A DNA stretch of 64,000 nt from Pirellulales bacterium (GTDB taxonomy: Bacteria > Planctomycetota > Planctomycetia > Pirellulales > Lacipirellulaceae). The stretch spans positions 1,922,001 through 1,986,000 of the forward strand of contig JALHQZ010000001.1 of assembly GCA_022841705.1 (NCBI GenBank), read 5' to 3'. The notes below the pieces were generated by a model, which saw nothing but the letters and a program-made list of their open reading frames with translations, ran no database searches and had not been told where the DNA came from. Numbering within the stretch: the first letter of the stretch is position 1; every line of letters starts with the position of its first letter. The translations under genes and the position numbers were made by a program. Shown in pieces: positions 55,182 through 64,000 of the stretch.

Positions 55182-56668
55182 ACTTCGGCGGCGCTCCAAG
55201 TGAAATCTTGCTCGAACGGGTAGAGCGGCGTGCGGCGATTGTGAAATGGCAGGCTCGTCATCTCGGCCGTGGTGACGCCCGGCGTATCGACCCGCACAAA
55301 TTCGCGGCACACTTCGCGATACGCGGCGATCGGCGCGTGAACTCCCTTAGCGATGATTGCCTGAAACTTCGTCGGATCCACGCCGCAACTGGTAATCTGC
55401 GCCAAACTGAACGGCGGCGTGCGCTTGGAAGTGACGATCAGCGTGGCGCCATCCGCCGATTCCAACACGGCGGTGGGCCCTTGGTCGAACTCCACAAACC
55501 CGCCATGCCGCGGGCGGCTTTCCGAGAACTTACCGGCGCTGAGCGCCCGCACCGTGAAGTCACCGCGCAGTGGGGCGCCCGCCAGCGGAGAGCTTCGGCC
55601 ACCGACCTCGGTTTGCAAGACTCGGCCGACACCCATCTGATGTGCTCGCTCTGCGATGGTTGGATCGTTGAGGCACGCCAGTCTCGGCGCTACGTTTGCT
55701 TCCGCCAAGGCGTGCAACAAGTGTGTGGAATCCCCCGGCCCGCCACCTCCGATGTTGTCGCCAATGTCCAGGAGACCGACTGGCCCCGCTAGCCGCCGAG
55801 CCTGTTGTGCGGCTTCCGCCAATGGCGTTGGCCGCCGATTGAATGCTTCGCGCTTGTTCCACAATTCCATCGCTAATCGATTCGCTTCCCGCTGAGCGAG
55901 CGCGGGATCGTTGTCGGTCACCACGATCGTTGCTGAACCCAATTCCGCCACATCTGCGTAGGGAAATCCTAGCAGCAGACTTCCGGTGAGCACGCCAGCC
56001 AGTTCGCGCGTTGCCGAAAGTTGTTCAAACCACTCTCGGCAGGGTGATTCGGCCGTGCTTTGGCTCTGGATGTTAATCGCCACCGGTGGGAACGCCGCCG
56101 CCATCGTCGGCCGGATTTCACCCCGCACGGTTCGCACCACTAGTTCCGCCGCCTCACTGCCGCGTTCGCGTTGATCGAGATGCGGATTGGTGCGGTAGGC
56201 GAGGAGCGCGTCGCAGGCCGCCACCATCGTCGGCGACAAGTTGGCGTGCGGATCGAGCGTGCCAACGATGGGCGTGGCAGGACCGACGAAGCGCCGAACT
56301 TCACCGAGCCAGTAGCCGTCAACATCGGGAATCTGTTCGCTGACCGTGGCGCCGTGCGCAGCGAGCAGCAAACCATCCAGTGGTCCAGCGCGCTCGAGCT
56401 CGACCCGCATTTGGGTCATCAGTTTCTGAAAGTCGCCCTGTTCAATCGGCCCCCACGGCACGGCCCGCGCCGCAATAATCGGCGCCGCCTCCGCACCGGC
56501 ATCAGCGAGTCCGGCGAAATAGCCTCCGATTTCGTGATGAGCCCCGGCGAGTTGCTCTCGGACTTCCTCACCTGTCAGCATTAGATCCGCGGCGAAATCG
56601 GCCATGCGCGTCACCCCCGGCGTGAAGGTGTTCGATTCTTGCAGCAAGGCCAGGATGCCGATTCTCAT
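55178..56668 (-). CDS. M81-family metallopeptidase (MlrC-like)
   Basis: 496 residues; MlrC/M81 signatures: RIGILALLQESNTFTPG, 'GLLLAAHGATVSEQIPDVDGYWL', 'TLDPHANLSPTMV', 'YRTNPHLDQRERG' with His/Asp ligands, and 'IGDNIGGGGPGDST'. MlrC is known for cleaving linearised microcystin fragments; other members act on unknown compounds. First gene of a minus-strand unit; promoter shared with the aminotransferase unit. Confidence 0.92.
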   Translation of the reverse strand: MRIGILALLQESNTFTPGVTRMADFAADLMLTGEEVREQLAGAHHEIGGYFAGLADAGAEAAPIIAARAVPWGPIEQGDFQKLMTQMRVELERAGPLDGLLLAAHGATVSEQIPDVDGYWLGEVRRFVGPATPIVGTLDPHANLSPTMVAACDALLAYRTNPHLDQRERGSEAAELVVRTVRGEIRPTMAAAFPPVAINIQSQSTAESPCREWFEQLSATRELAGVLTGSLLLGFPYADVAELGSATIVVTDNDPALAQREANRLAMELWNKREAFNRRPTPLAEAAQQARRLAGPVGLLDIGDNIGGGGPGDSTHLLHALAEANVAPRLACLNDPTIAERAHQMGVGRVLQTEVGGRSSPLAGAPLRGDFTVRALSAGKFSESRPRHGGFVEFDQGPTAVLESADGATLIVTSKRTPPFSLAQITSCGVDPTKFQAIIAKGVHAPIAAYREVCREFVRVDTPGVTTAEMTSLPFHNRRTPLYPFEQDFTWSAAEV

Positions 56669-56838
56669 CGCACTGCTCGCTCGGGGTCAGGTCGAAATCG
56701 CGCGCCGGTGAACGAATATTCCGCCCCGGAAAAATCCCCTGACTTGAGTTTCTTCAACAGTTAAATTAACATGCCCAAATCGTCGCTGCAATCTAGATTC
56801 TCTGGGCTATTCTTGGCGAACTCGTCGGCCGCCCCACC
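56669..56838. promoter_or_regulatory. Divergent promoter with GTTAAATTAAC palindrome
   Basis: 170 bases between the M81 and aminotransferase genes. A perfect palindrome GTTAAATTAAC lies at 56760-56770, 69 bases before the aminotransferase ATG, and resembles GTTAAAATAAC at 36010-36020. Likely the main control region of the cluster. Confidence 0.4.
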
Positions 56839-58134
56839 ATGCAACCGCTCGCTAATTCACGCTCCGTCGCACTCCATCAGAAAGCCGAACAGGTGCTGGC
56901 GATGGGCGTGTCGAGCGGCATGCGGCGGCGGGCCACGCCGATTCCGCTTTATTTCGAGCGTGGCGCTGGCCCCTATTTCTACACAGCCGACGGTCGCAAG
57001 CTGCTCGATTACACACTTGGCTGGGGACCGCTCATCGTCGGCAACAATCATCCGCGACTCAATGCAGCTATTGCCGCGCAACTGGCGCGGAGCTACACGT
57101 TTGGCGCCCAGCAAGAACTGGAGTTGCAAGTCGCTACGGCGATGACCAAGGCTGTGCCAGGTCTTGAGCAAGTGATTTTCTCGAACACCGGGAGCGAAGC
57201 AGTACAGGCGGCGATTCGCCTCGCGCGGGCCACCACGGGGCGTCCGCTGGTCATCAAGTTTGAAGGTCATTATCACGGCTGGATGAATAATGTGCTGGTA
57301 AGTTATCACCCCACCGGCGGCGCCGCGAACCAAGCCCAGCCGGCGTGCGGCGGACAGCCCGAACCGGAGTATTCGCAGACGTTGGTGCTGCCGTGGAACG
57401 AGCTTGCGGCGCTCGAAACCGCGCTCGAAGCGTATCGCGGGCAGGTGGCGGGCGTGATTACCGAACCGCTGCTGGCGAATAGCGGATGCTGCGAACCTGC
57501 GCCAGGGTATTTGGAAGGGGTGCTGAAACTGTGCCGCGAGCACGGCGCCGTTTCGATATTTGACGAGGTGATCACCGGCTTTCGGCTCGCACTGGGTGGA
57601 GCGCGCGAATATTACGGTTTGACTCCGGACCTTTCGGTCTACGGCAAAGCACTGGGCGGCGGATTCTCGTTTGCCGCGGTCGGCGGACGAGCCGAAATGT
57701 TTGATTGTCTGCGCGATGGCCACACGATTCACGCCGGCACTTACAACGGCAACTCCATCTGTTTGGCCGCGGCACAAGCGACGCTGGAAATCCTCTCCGA
57801 ACCCGGCGTGTATGACGCGATGAACCAGCACGGTCAGCGCTTGCGCGACACGCTTCAATCAGCGGCGTCGGAGTGCGACCTCGAGCTGCTCACCACGGGA
57901 GCCGGAACCGTATTCAGTTTGCACTTTTCGCTGAGCGCACCGCCACGGAACTATCGCGAGACCTTGTCCGCATCCGCGGAACTTCGGCAACAATTTCAAT
58001 TGGCGATGCTCGAAGCGGGCGTGTACCTCTTGCCGGATGGCCGCTGGTACGTGGGCGCGACTCACGACGCCGCAGCGCTCGACTTGGCGTCGACCGCGAT
58101 TCGCAGTAGTTTCAGCACCATTGCTTCGTTTTAA
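56839..58134 (+). CDS. Class III aminotransferase (glutamate-1-semialdehyde aminomutase-like)
   Basis: 431-residue PLP-dependent transaminase: 'FSNTGSEAVQAAIRLARATTGR', DEVITGFRLA, and Schiff-base Lys in YGKALGGGF. Best similarity is to glutamate-1-semialdehyde-type aminomutases and 2,4-diaminobutyrate-type transaminases. First gene of a + unit of six genes. Substrate unknown; the surrounding deacylases suggest that an amino group is removed after an acyl group. Confidence 0.92.
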   Translation: MQPLANSRSVALHQKAEQVLAMGVSSGMRRRATPIPLYFERGAGPYFYTADGRKLLDYTLGWGPLIVGNNHPRLNAAIAAQLARSYTFGAQQELELQVATAMTKAVPGLEQVIFSNTGSEAVQAAIRLARATTGRPLVIKFEGHYHGWMNNVLVSYHPTGGAANQAQPACGGQPEPEYSQTLVLPWNELAALETALEAYRGQVAGVITEPLLANSGCCEPAPGYLEGVLKLCREHGAVSIFDEVITGFRLALGGAREYYGLTPDLSVYGKALGGGFSFAAVGGRAEMFDCLRDGHTIHAGTYNGNSICLAAAQATLEILSEPGVYDAMNQHGQRLRDTLQSAASECDLELLTTGAGTVFSLHFSLSAPPRNYRETLSASAELRQQFQLAMLEAGVYLLPDGRWYVGATHDAAALDLASTAIRSSFSTIASF

Positions 58135-58152
58135 GCCTCAACAACAGTGCCG

Positions 58153-58893
58153 ATGCGCCGTGTCGCCCTTAGCCTGCTCGCCCACCCCGATGACGCCGAG
58201 ATTCTCTGCGCCGGCACGCTGCTGCGGCTGGCGGAGCGTGGGTGGGAAGTCCATATTGTCACCGCCACGCCCGGCGACTGTGGTTCCGCCACACTGCCGG
58301 CCAACGAAATCGCCGCCATTCGGCGGGCCGAAGCGGCGGCCGCCGCGCGATTGCTCGGCGCCTCCTACCACTGCTTGGAAGAACGCGACGTGAACGTGGT
58401 CTTCGATCGCGCCAGCAATCGCAAAGCGATCGACCTGTTCCGCCAGTTGGCGCCGACGCTCGTCTTCACCCACCCACGGTGCGACTACATGCTCGACCAT
58501 GAGCAAGCGCATCTGCTCGCCCGCAGCGCGACTTTTAGCTACCCGATTCCGAACGCCTCGCCCTTGCCGCTGCTGGAAGGTTCGCAGATTCCTTGGCTGT
58601 ACTACACCGATCCCGTCGAGGGGCTCGATCCGTACACCGGTCAACTGGTCACGCCGACAACAGTGATTGATATCACTCCGCAGATCGAGCGCAAAGCGGA
58701 ACTCCTCGCTTGCCATGCCTCACAGCGCGAATGGCTCCGCGCGCATCACGGGATGGATGAATACCTCGACGCGATGCGCCGGCACAGTTCGCTGCGCGGG
58801 CAAGCACTTGGCGCGGCGTTCGCCGAAGCCTTCGTGCAACATCGCGGGCATGCCTATCCCCACACTGACGTCCTTGCCGAACTCGTTTCCTAA
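58153..58893 (+). CDS. PIG-L family deacetylase
   Basis: Zinc-dependent N-acetylglucosamine-type deacetylase, 246 residues. The HPDDAE motif near residue 12 and the downstream HPRCDYMLDHEQ supply metal ligands. ATG 58153 follows a GTG at 58147 that could also start it. Located 18 bases after the aminotransferase gene. Deacetylation of an N-acetylated sugar or amino compound is the probable reaction. Confidence 0.92.
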   Translation: MRRVALSLLAHPDDAEILCAGTLLRLAERGWEVHIVTATPGDCGSATLPANEIAAIRRAEAAAAARLLGASYHCLEERDVNVVFDRASNRKAIDLFRQLAPTLVFTHPRCDYMLDHEQAHLLARSATFSYPIPNASPLPLLEGSQIPWLYYTDPVEGLDPYTGQLVTPTTVIDITPQIERKAELLACHASQREWLRAHHGMDEYLDAMRRHSSLRGQALGAAFAEAFVQHRGHAYPHTDVLAELVS

Positions 58894-58905
58894 CCAGAGC
58901 TCAAC

Positions 58906-59832
58906 ATGTCCCGCCCCATCAGTAAAGTCGCCCCGGAGTGGTGGGATTACACCACGCTTGATGAAGCGCTCCTCGCCGATGCCGCGCGGCTGACGGCCGA
59001 GGACTTGGTGCAGTTGTCGCGGCCCGGGTTCACGGTGCGCATCTTCGACACGCTGGAAGAGTTTTACTGTGCCGAGGCGCTCGAGTACATCGCCACGTGG
59101 AAACAAGCGACCGCCGACAATCCTGTGGGCATTTGCGGGCCGATCGGGCCGACTGAGCAATTGCCGCTGGTGGCGCAGATGGTCAACGCGCTCGACCTTA
59201 ATTTGCGGCACGCGCACTTTTGGGGCATGGACGAGTGGATCGAGAACGAGCGGCCCGTCTCACCCTATCATCCACTCTCGTTCGCGCGCGCCGACCTCGA
59301 GCTTTGCTTCAACCGAATTCGCCCTGAGTTGCGGATGCCGGCCGAGAACATTCATTTCCCGCTCGATTTGCCGGCGTACTCGCGGTCGTACGACGAAGTG
59401 CGGTGCGCCGTGATGCAAGGGGGGCAGGGGGAAGTGAAACACTGGGCCTTTAACGATCCGCCGCGGCGCAGCGGCGTCTATCGCGATGCCCCGCCGACAC
59501 CCGCTGAGTACCGCGCGCTAGGAGCCCGGCTTACTGACCTCCACCCGATGACAGTTATCCAAAACGCGCGCACGTCGGGCGGGGGCTACGTGCCGCAAGT
59601 GCCGATTCGGGCGGCAACGGTCGGCCCCCTCGAAACGTGGAAGGCGGAGCGGGTTTCGATCTGGCACCCGGGCCATCACGACAATCCCTTTGGCATCCGA
59701 CTCACGGCGCTCATGATCAGCAAACGCCTGCCGGACAGTTCCGTGCCGATGTCGCTTCTGGCCGATCATCCCGACGTGCTGTTCAGTTATTACCGCGGCG
59801 GCATCGGCGTGGTGGCGACAGAAATGCATTAG
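58906..59832 (+). CDS. Glucosamine-6-phosphate isomerase-like protein
   Basis: 308-residue NagB/6-phosphogluconolactonase-fold protein. Visible family features: [20 protein letters not shown] and '[16 protein letters not shown]', where NagB has its catalytic Asp and phosphate site. Longer than NagB (~266), so the substrate may differ. Lies 12 bases after the deacetylase gene; acetyl removal followed by deamination is a coherent order. Confidence 0.86.
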   Translation: MSRPISKVAPEWWDYTTLDEALLADAARLTAEDLVQLSRPGFTVRIFDTLEEFYCAEALEYIATWKQATADNPVGICGPIGPTEQLPLVAQMVNALDLNLRHAHFWGMDEWIENERPVSPYHPLSFARADLELCFNRIRPELRMPAENIHFPLDLPAYSRSYDEVRCAVMQGGQGEVKHWAFNDPPRRSGVYRDAPPTPAEYRALGARLTDLHPMTVIQNARTSGGGYVPQVPIRAATVGPLETWKAERVSIWHPGHHDNPFGIRLTALMISKRLPDSSVPMSLLADHPDVLFSYYRGGIGVVATEMH

Positions 59833-59875
59833 AAGTTGGCGTTTTTTGAACGGCCGACTTGCTACAATCGCCCGC

Positions 59876-61066
59876 ATGAATTCTGCTTCCAACCAATTCG
59901 TCGATGTTGTCGCCGCCGGGCACCTCTGCCTGGACATCATTCCGGCGCTTCCCGAGCCGGCGGCGGGGCGGCCCCTCATCGAACCAGGGCGCTTAACGCG
60001 AATAGGGCCCGCCACGCTCGCGCTCGGCGGCTCGGTCGCGAACACCGGGCTTGCGCTGCATCGGCTCGGCGCCAACACGCAACTCGCCGCGCGACTGGGC
60101 GACGATTACCTCGGTCGATTGGTGCTCGAACTGCTGCGCGACCACCAGGGCGTGCGCACGGAACGGATTACCTGCGCCGCGGGCGAAGCCACCTCGTACT
60201 CGCTGGTCATCAGCCCGCCGGGGGTAGACCGCTCGTTTCTGCATTGCTCCGGCGCGAACGATGCGTTCACAGCCAGCGATCTTGCCGAGGTTGGCGAGTG
60301 CCGGATTTTGCATTTTGGTTATCCGCCCCTGATGCCGGGGGTGCTGGCCGATGGCGGCGCAGGGCTCGCGAAAGTTTTCACCGAAGTTCAAAACGCGGGC
60401 GGCCTTGTTTCGCTCGACATGGCGGCGCCCGATGCCGAGCGCGGACTGTCCTCGGCCGAGTGGCGGCGGTGGCTGGCGCGCGTCCTGCCGCACGTTGATC
60501 TCTTCCTGCCGAGTTTCGACGAAGTGCTGCAAATGCTCGACCCGCCCCTCCACGCGAAGTTATCCGCCGCTGCGCCGGAGAACCCCGCGCGTGCCGCGGA
60601 CCTTTCCGGGCTGCATCGGTTCGCGAGTGAACTGCTCACGCTCGGCCCACGGATCGTGGTGCTCAAACTCGGCGACCAGGGGCTTTACTTGCGCAGCAAC
60701 GCGGATGTCGAATCACTGGGCGAACGTCGGCACTGGCGCCACCACGATTGGTCGAGTTGGCAGCAGACCGCGTTGTATTCGCCTTGTCTGGCGACTGAAG
60801 TCGTCGGCACCACGGGGGCGGGCGACTGCACTATCGCCGGGCTGTTGATGAGTTTGTTGCAGGGGCTCACTTGCGAGGCCGCGCTCCGGCACGCGGTGGC
60901 GGTGGGGGCCTGGAGCGTCCGCAGTCTCGCCGCGATTGACAGCGTTCCGGCATGGAGCGAGGTTCGTGCGAGCTTGGCGACCCCGTGGGAACTTCGGCCG
61001 ACAAAGATGTCCACCGCGGGCTGGCGATTCGACGGCGCGGCCCAACTTTACCGCGCCGGTGAGTGA
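59876..61066 (+). CDS. PfkB-family carbohydrate kinase
   Basis: 396-residue sugar kinase: opening 'GGSVANTGLALHRLGANTQL' (signature 1) and the anion hole/base motif GTTGAGDCTIAGLL (signature 2, with catalytic Asp). ATG 59876 chosen; an ORF start at 59846 would add ten residues. An insertion at ~230-250 precedes the ATP site. Phosphorylates a sugar or sugar acid; next gene is an aldolase-like protein, suggesting kinase then cleavage. Confidence 0.92.
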   Translation: MNSASNQFVDVVAAGHLCLDIIPALPEPAAGRPLIEPGRLTRIGPATLALGGSVANTGLALHRLGANTQLAARLGDDYLGRLVLELLRDHQGVRTERITCAAGEATSYSLVISPPGVDRSFLHCSGANDAFTASDLAEVGECRILHFGYPPLMPGVLADGGAGLAKVFTEVQNAGGLVSLDMAAPDAERGLSSAEWRRWLARVLPHVDLFLPSFDEVLQMLDPPLHAKLSAAAPENPARAADLSGLHRFASELLTLGPRIVVLKLGDQGLYLRSNADVESLGERRHWRHHDWSSWQQTALYSPCLATEVVGTTGAGDCTIAGLLMSLLQGLTCEAALRHAVAVGAWSVRSLAAIDSVPAWSEVRASLATPWELRPTKMSTAGWRFDGAAQLYRAGE

Positions 61067-61074
61067 GGAGATTC

Positions 61075-62097
61075 ATGCTTAAGACGTTCGATCAAAAACT
61101 CGCGCGCATTCGCACCCAGCCCGGCGCCAAAGATTTTATCCTGGCCGACGCGAAGGATGCTGACATGGCGTTCGGCATTTCGGCGCCGGGCAAGGCGGTA
61201 AATCCAACGGGCCGCGAGCGCTTGCGGTCGCTGCAAGAGTATCGCCAGCAGATTCGAGAGATCGCCGCGCAGGGCCTGGTGGACATCGTGCTGATGAGCG
61301 CTAGCACCAGCGATCGGCTGGCCGGCGGCGAGCGACTTTTCGACCAGAGCTCCGTCACCCCCGCCATTCGCGCGAACGACACTACCGACATCTGGCTTGC
61401 CGGCGCGGGCGCCAGTTACGGCGCGGCGCCCTCGTCGCCGTTTCGCACGGCGGCGCTCGACATCGCGCTCGCCATCGGGCCGGACGGGCGCCGGCTGCCG
61501 GAGCGCGGCAGTGTCGATCTGGGGCTGTACTCGATCACGCTCAACAATCACACCGCCCACGACGCCTTCACGCTGAGCGCCTACCGCGAATTCCGTATGG
61601 AAGCGCTGAAGAAGGGGTTTCGCCATTTTCTGGAAGTTTTCGCGCCGAACGTCGGCAATGCCGTGGCGCCGGATAAGATTCCCCGGTTCGTGAACGACAG
61701 CATTGCCCGGTTGCTCGCTGGCGTGGCGGCTGCCGAGCGCCCGCAATTCCTCAAGATTCCGTACTTCGGCCCGCAGTGGCTCGCCGAACTGGCGGCCTAC
61801 GACAGCGAACTGGTGATCGGCGTCCTTGGCGGTTCGGCCGGCACCACGCGTGACGCCTTCCAACTGCTGGCCGACGCCAAGCAGCACGGCGCTCGCGCGG
61901 CGCTCTTCGGCCGGAAAATCAACTTTGCCGAACACCAACTAACATTCGTCCGTGTGCTGCGCTGCGTAGCCGATAGCGAGCTGGAGCCGGTTGAAGCGGT
62001 TCGGCTGTATCACGCGGAACTCGGCAAGCTCGGGTTGCGGCCGCATCGTTCGCTGCCCGAAGACTTGAAGCTCACGCCTTCCACCTTGCGCTATTAA
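61075..62097 (+). CDS. Aldolase-like TIM-barrel protein (tentative)
   Basis: 340-residue soluble protein, likely a (beta/alpha)8 barrel: 'FLKIPYFGPQWLAELAAYD', 'LVIGVLGGSAGTTRDAFQLL' and 'ARAALFGRKINFAE' recall DeoC/LacD-type class I aldolases, where the Lys in FLKIPY would be the Schiff base. This is a resemblance, not a firm match. ATG 61075 has AGGAG 5 bases upstream. Follows the PfkB kinase directly, as expected for kinase-aldolase pairs. Confidence 0.7.
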   Translation: MLKTFDQKLARIRTQPGAKDFILADAKDADMAFGISAPGKAVNPTGRERLRSLQEYRQQIREIAAQGLVDIVLMSASTSDRLAGGERLFDQSSVTPAIRANDTTDIWLAGAGASYGAAPSSPFRTAALDIALAIGPDGRRLPERGSVDLGLYSITLNNHTAHDAFTLSAYREFRMEALKKGFRHFLEVFAPNVGNAVAPDKIPRFVNDSIARLLAGVAAAERPQFLKIPYFGPQWLAELAAYDSELVIGVLGGSAGTTRDAFQLLADAKQHGARAALFGRKINFAEHQLTFVRVLRCVADSELEPVEAVRLYHAELGKLGLRPHRSLPEDLKLTPSTLRY

Positions 62098-62130
62098 CTT
62101 AGCGCTAAACCTTTGCCCTTTCCACCGTTT

Positions 62131-63312
62131 ATGTCCAACTGCACCTGGGACATTCCGTCCACCGCACGAGAACAGAGCCACGCCGATTTTCAGCTCGGCC
62201 CCGCTGATGCTCCGGGTACCCCCCGCGACTGGTCGATCACCAAACGCACGCTCACTAGCGGCGCGTCGACCGGCGTGGAGTTGGTGGAAATCGATAACGG
62301 TCGGCTTAAAATCCGCGCCGTGCCGACGCGCGGCATGGGCCTCCTCGACGCGCACTGCGACGGGGAGCGACTCGGCTGGAAATCTCCCGTCCGCGGGCCG
62401 GTGCATCCGCAGTTCGTTTCACTCATGGAGCCCACCGGCATGGGTTGGCTCGATGGGTTCGATGAACTTATGGTCCGCTGTGGGGTTGAAAGCAACGGCT
62501 CGCCCGTGTTCGACGAGCAGGGCCGCTTGGTGCATCCACTCCACGGCCGCATTGCCAATAAGCCCGCGCATAATTTGAAGGTGATGATCGATGCCGAAAG
62601 TGGAGTGATTCGCTTGCAGGCGGTGGTGGATGAAATCCGGTTTCACTTCTTCAAGATGCAACTGACGACGACGCTCTTCACCTCATTCGGCAGCACGTCT
62701 TTTGGCTGGGAAGACGAAGTTATGAATCTCGGCTCCACACCGGCGACGATGCAAATGCTCTACCACCTGAACGTTGGCGCACCGCTCCTATCGCCGGGGG
62801 CCAGGCTCATCGCTCCGGTGAAGACCGTCTCGCCGCACGACCACTACCCCGACGACGTGGCTGTGCGCGATTGGCAGGTGTACCCCTCGCTGCCGAGCGC
62901 CGCGCCGCAGCAGTCATTCTTCTTTGAGCTCTTGGGTGACGGAGCAGGTCAAACTCAGGTGCTGCTGGAGGCGGCCGACTCCGCACAAGGGCTCGCTATT
63001 CGGTTTAATCAGCGCGAGCTGCCTTGTTTCACCCTGTGGCGAAATTCCGTTCCGGCAGCCGACGGCTATGTGACCGGGCTCGAACCGGGGACGAACTTCC
63101 CTAATCCCCGCCCATTCGAAGAACAGCACGGCCGACTCGTCACCCTCGCGAGCGGTGAAACTTGGCGGACAAGTATAAATCTCGACTGGTTGCGAGACAC
63201 CCAGCAAGTGCAAAACTCACGGGCTGCGATGGCCCAACTGCAAGGTGATGCTCGTCCGGAGATCCATCCAGCGCCGCATCCCCATTGGTCGCCGAGGGCG
63301 ACGCCCACCTAG
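62131..63312 (+). CDS. DUF4432 (aldose-epimerase-like) protein
   Basis: 393-residue protein of the galactose-mutarotase-like superfamily, DUF4432: 'LKIRAVPTRGMGLLDAHCDG' near the start, 'VHPQFVSLMEPTGMGWLDGFDEL', and 'LVHPLHGRIANKPAHN', with the His-rich active-site pattern of the fold. ATG 62131 preferred over an upstream start at 62113. Last gene of the + unit; likely acts on a sugar anomer or keto-sugar in the same pathway. Confidence 0.87.
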   Translation: MSNCTWDIPSTAREQSHADFQLGPADAPGTPRDWSITKRTLTSGASTGVELVEIDNGRLKIRAVPTRGMGLLDAHCDGERLGWKSPVRGPVHPQFVSLMEPTGMGWLDGFDELMVRCGVESNGSPVFDEQGRLVHPLHGRIANKPAHNLKVMIDAESGVIRLQAVVDEIRFHFFKMQLTTTLFTSFGSTSFGWEDEVMNLGSTPATMQMLYHLNVGAPLLSPGARLIAPVKTVSPHDHYPDDVAVRDWQVYPSLPSAAPQQSFFFELLGDGAGQTQVLLEAADSAQGLAIRFNQRELPCFTLWRNSVPAADGYVTGLEPGTNFPNPRPFEEQHGRLVTLASGETWRTSINLDWLRDTQQVQNSRAAMAQLQGDARPEIHPAPHPHWSPRATPT

Positions 63313-63797
63313 AGGAGCCGAGTTCGAGGCAGGGCAGGGCAGGGCGCCATCCGCTACCTGATCGAGAGGAACAGGGTCGAAACCGTACGCGCACCCAGCG
63401 AATGATCCGCTGTTGAGCGCAAACACTCGCAATAAGTGCTTGTATCGGCAGGACTTACGTCCAGTGGGCGGCGCAGAATCCGGCGCACTTTTGGATTGTC
63501 TCGCATAAGACCCCGATTTCGCCATCGTGGCAGCCGCGTGGGCCCAACTCACGCCCGCGAAGAAGGCCGTGTTGCTGCAATTGGTGAAGATGGCTATGGG
63601 AGAGACCCGTTAGCCGCGTGGGTGCTCCACTGAACGCCAAATTGCCAAGGGGACCAGTGTTGAAAGGTTGGCAATCTGGCAACGTGAGAATCTCAATGTT
63701 TCACACAGCTTCTTCACGGTTATCGCCTGAGGCATGCCGTACCACCTTCGTGAATCGAGCGTTCAGCTCTTGAGAACACGGGGGTCGAGTATCTGAA
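63313..63797. other. Gene-free region after the cluster
   Basis: No gene seen. It has three CAGGG units near 63330 and an inverted repeat ATTGCCAA (63641-63648)/TTGGCAAT (63668-63675). Nothing else could be assigned. Confidence 0.4.
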
Positions 63798-64000
63798 GTG
63801 GTGCCTCTCGCGGGCGAGACGGTTTCGATCGCGGAGTATCTGCCGCCAGCCGATCACCCGTACCGAGTGTCGACCGCCAGCGAGCTCGTGCGGGTCGACC
63901 TCGAAATCGCGCGGAGTTTGGGAGAAACACGCACCCTGGAAGACTACCGCCCCATCGTTCCCGAGCTGTTTCGCGATCCTATGCAATTTGCGCTGGCCGC
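63798..64000 (+). CDS. N-terminus of a probable Ser/Thr protein kinase (partial)
   Basis: Open frame from GTG 63798 (or 63801) to the edge, about 68 codons. The sequence 'ELVRVDLEIARSLGETRTLEDY' followed by RPIVPELFRDPMQFALA matches the N-terminal juxta-kinase segment of many planctomycete Ser/Thr kinases, where a similar LEDY-x-FPEL pattern precedes the kinase domain. The kinase domain itself is not in the window, so the call is tentative. Confidence 0.4.
   Translation, partial: MVPLAGETVSIAEYLPPADHPYRVSTASELVRVDLEIARSLGETRTLEDYRPIVPELFRDPMQFALA

Noticed and set aside
1..64000. CRISPR array, tRNA, rRNA or complete prophage
   Set aside because: No regular repeat-spacer pattern, no cloverleaf-like sequence recognised by eye, and no phage structural or integrase gene was seen.

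Overview
The window looks like chromosomal DNA of a high-GC planctomycete, most likely Pirellulales-like. Evidence is a PSCyt1/DUF1549-LamG-DUF1553 protein paired with a DUF1501 protein, two DUF1559 pseudopilin-like proteins, a LEPR-type secreted protein, several PEP-CTERM proteins with dockerin-like EF-hands, and a planctomycete-style kinase N-terminus at the right edge. The taxonomic call is an inference from gene families; no rRNA or tRNA gene was seen.

Layout. 1-4.7 kb: housekeeping genes on + (end of xseA, xseB, a polyprenyl synthase, dxs, nadK), i.e. DNA repair plus isoprenoid precursor and NADP supply. 4.8-12.1 kb: small secreted proteins, a lipoprotein S9 peptidase, an ECF sigma factor overlapping a membrane protein, and a YihY/BrkB protein. 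12.4-17.1 kb: the PSCyt1/DUF1553 and DUF1501 pair, followed by a scar carrying sulfatase-like and IS630-like coding fragments. 17.5-28.1 kb: large secreted proteins (a parallel beta-helix-type protein, a sialidase-like LEPR/dockerin protein, a second beta-helix protein) and a cassette of transthyretin-like lipoprotein, DUF1559 protein and two related PEP-CTERM proteins, next to a divergent XylR/AraC-type regulator.

29.7-32.6 kb: a more AT-rich patch with a strong orphan terminator, an internally deleted sensor-kinase remnant, a coiled-coil lipoprotein, a cupin, a DUF3309 micro-membrane protein, and two adjacent long palindromes, one containing an exact parS consensus. 32.6-37.0 kb: a GNAT protein, a sodium:solute symporter, a tiny membrane protein and a RidA protein, divergent from a DapA-family lyase. 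37.0-46.9 kb (all -): a second copy of the DUF1559/lipoprotein/paired PEP-CTERM cassette, a GntR-LacI-type regulator, a 1219-residue ORF with a PEP-CTERM signal in its middle, and an unrecognised protein.

47.2-63.3 kb: a dense catabolic locus of about 14 enzymes in four compact transcription units: RraA-amidase-Gfo/Idh-ROK; M24 peptidase; M81-AstE/AspA-SDR-PLP enzyme; aminotransferase-PIG-L-NagB-like-PfkB-aldolase-like-DUF4432. Short intergenic distances, overlapping start/stop codons and divergent promoters suggest co-regulation, probably for deacylation, deamination, phosphorylation and cleavage of an amide- or amino-containing small molecule or sugar. The substrate cannot be read from the sequence. 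The right edge holds the first ~68 codons of a probable Ser/Thr kinase.
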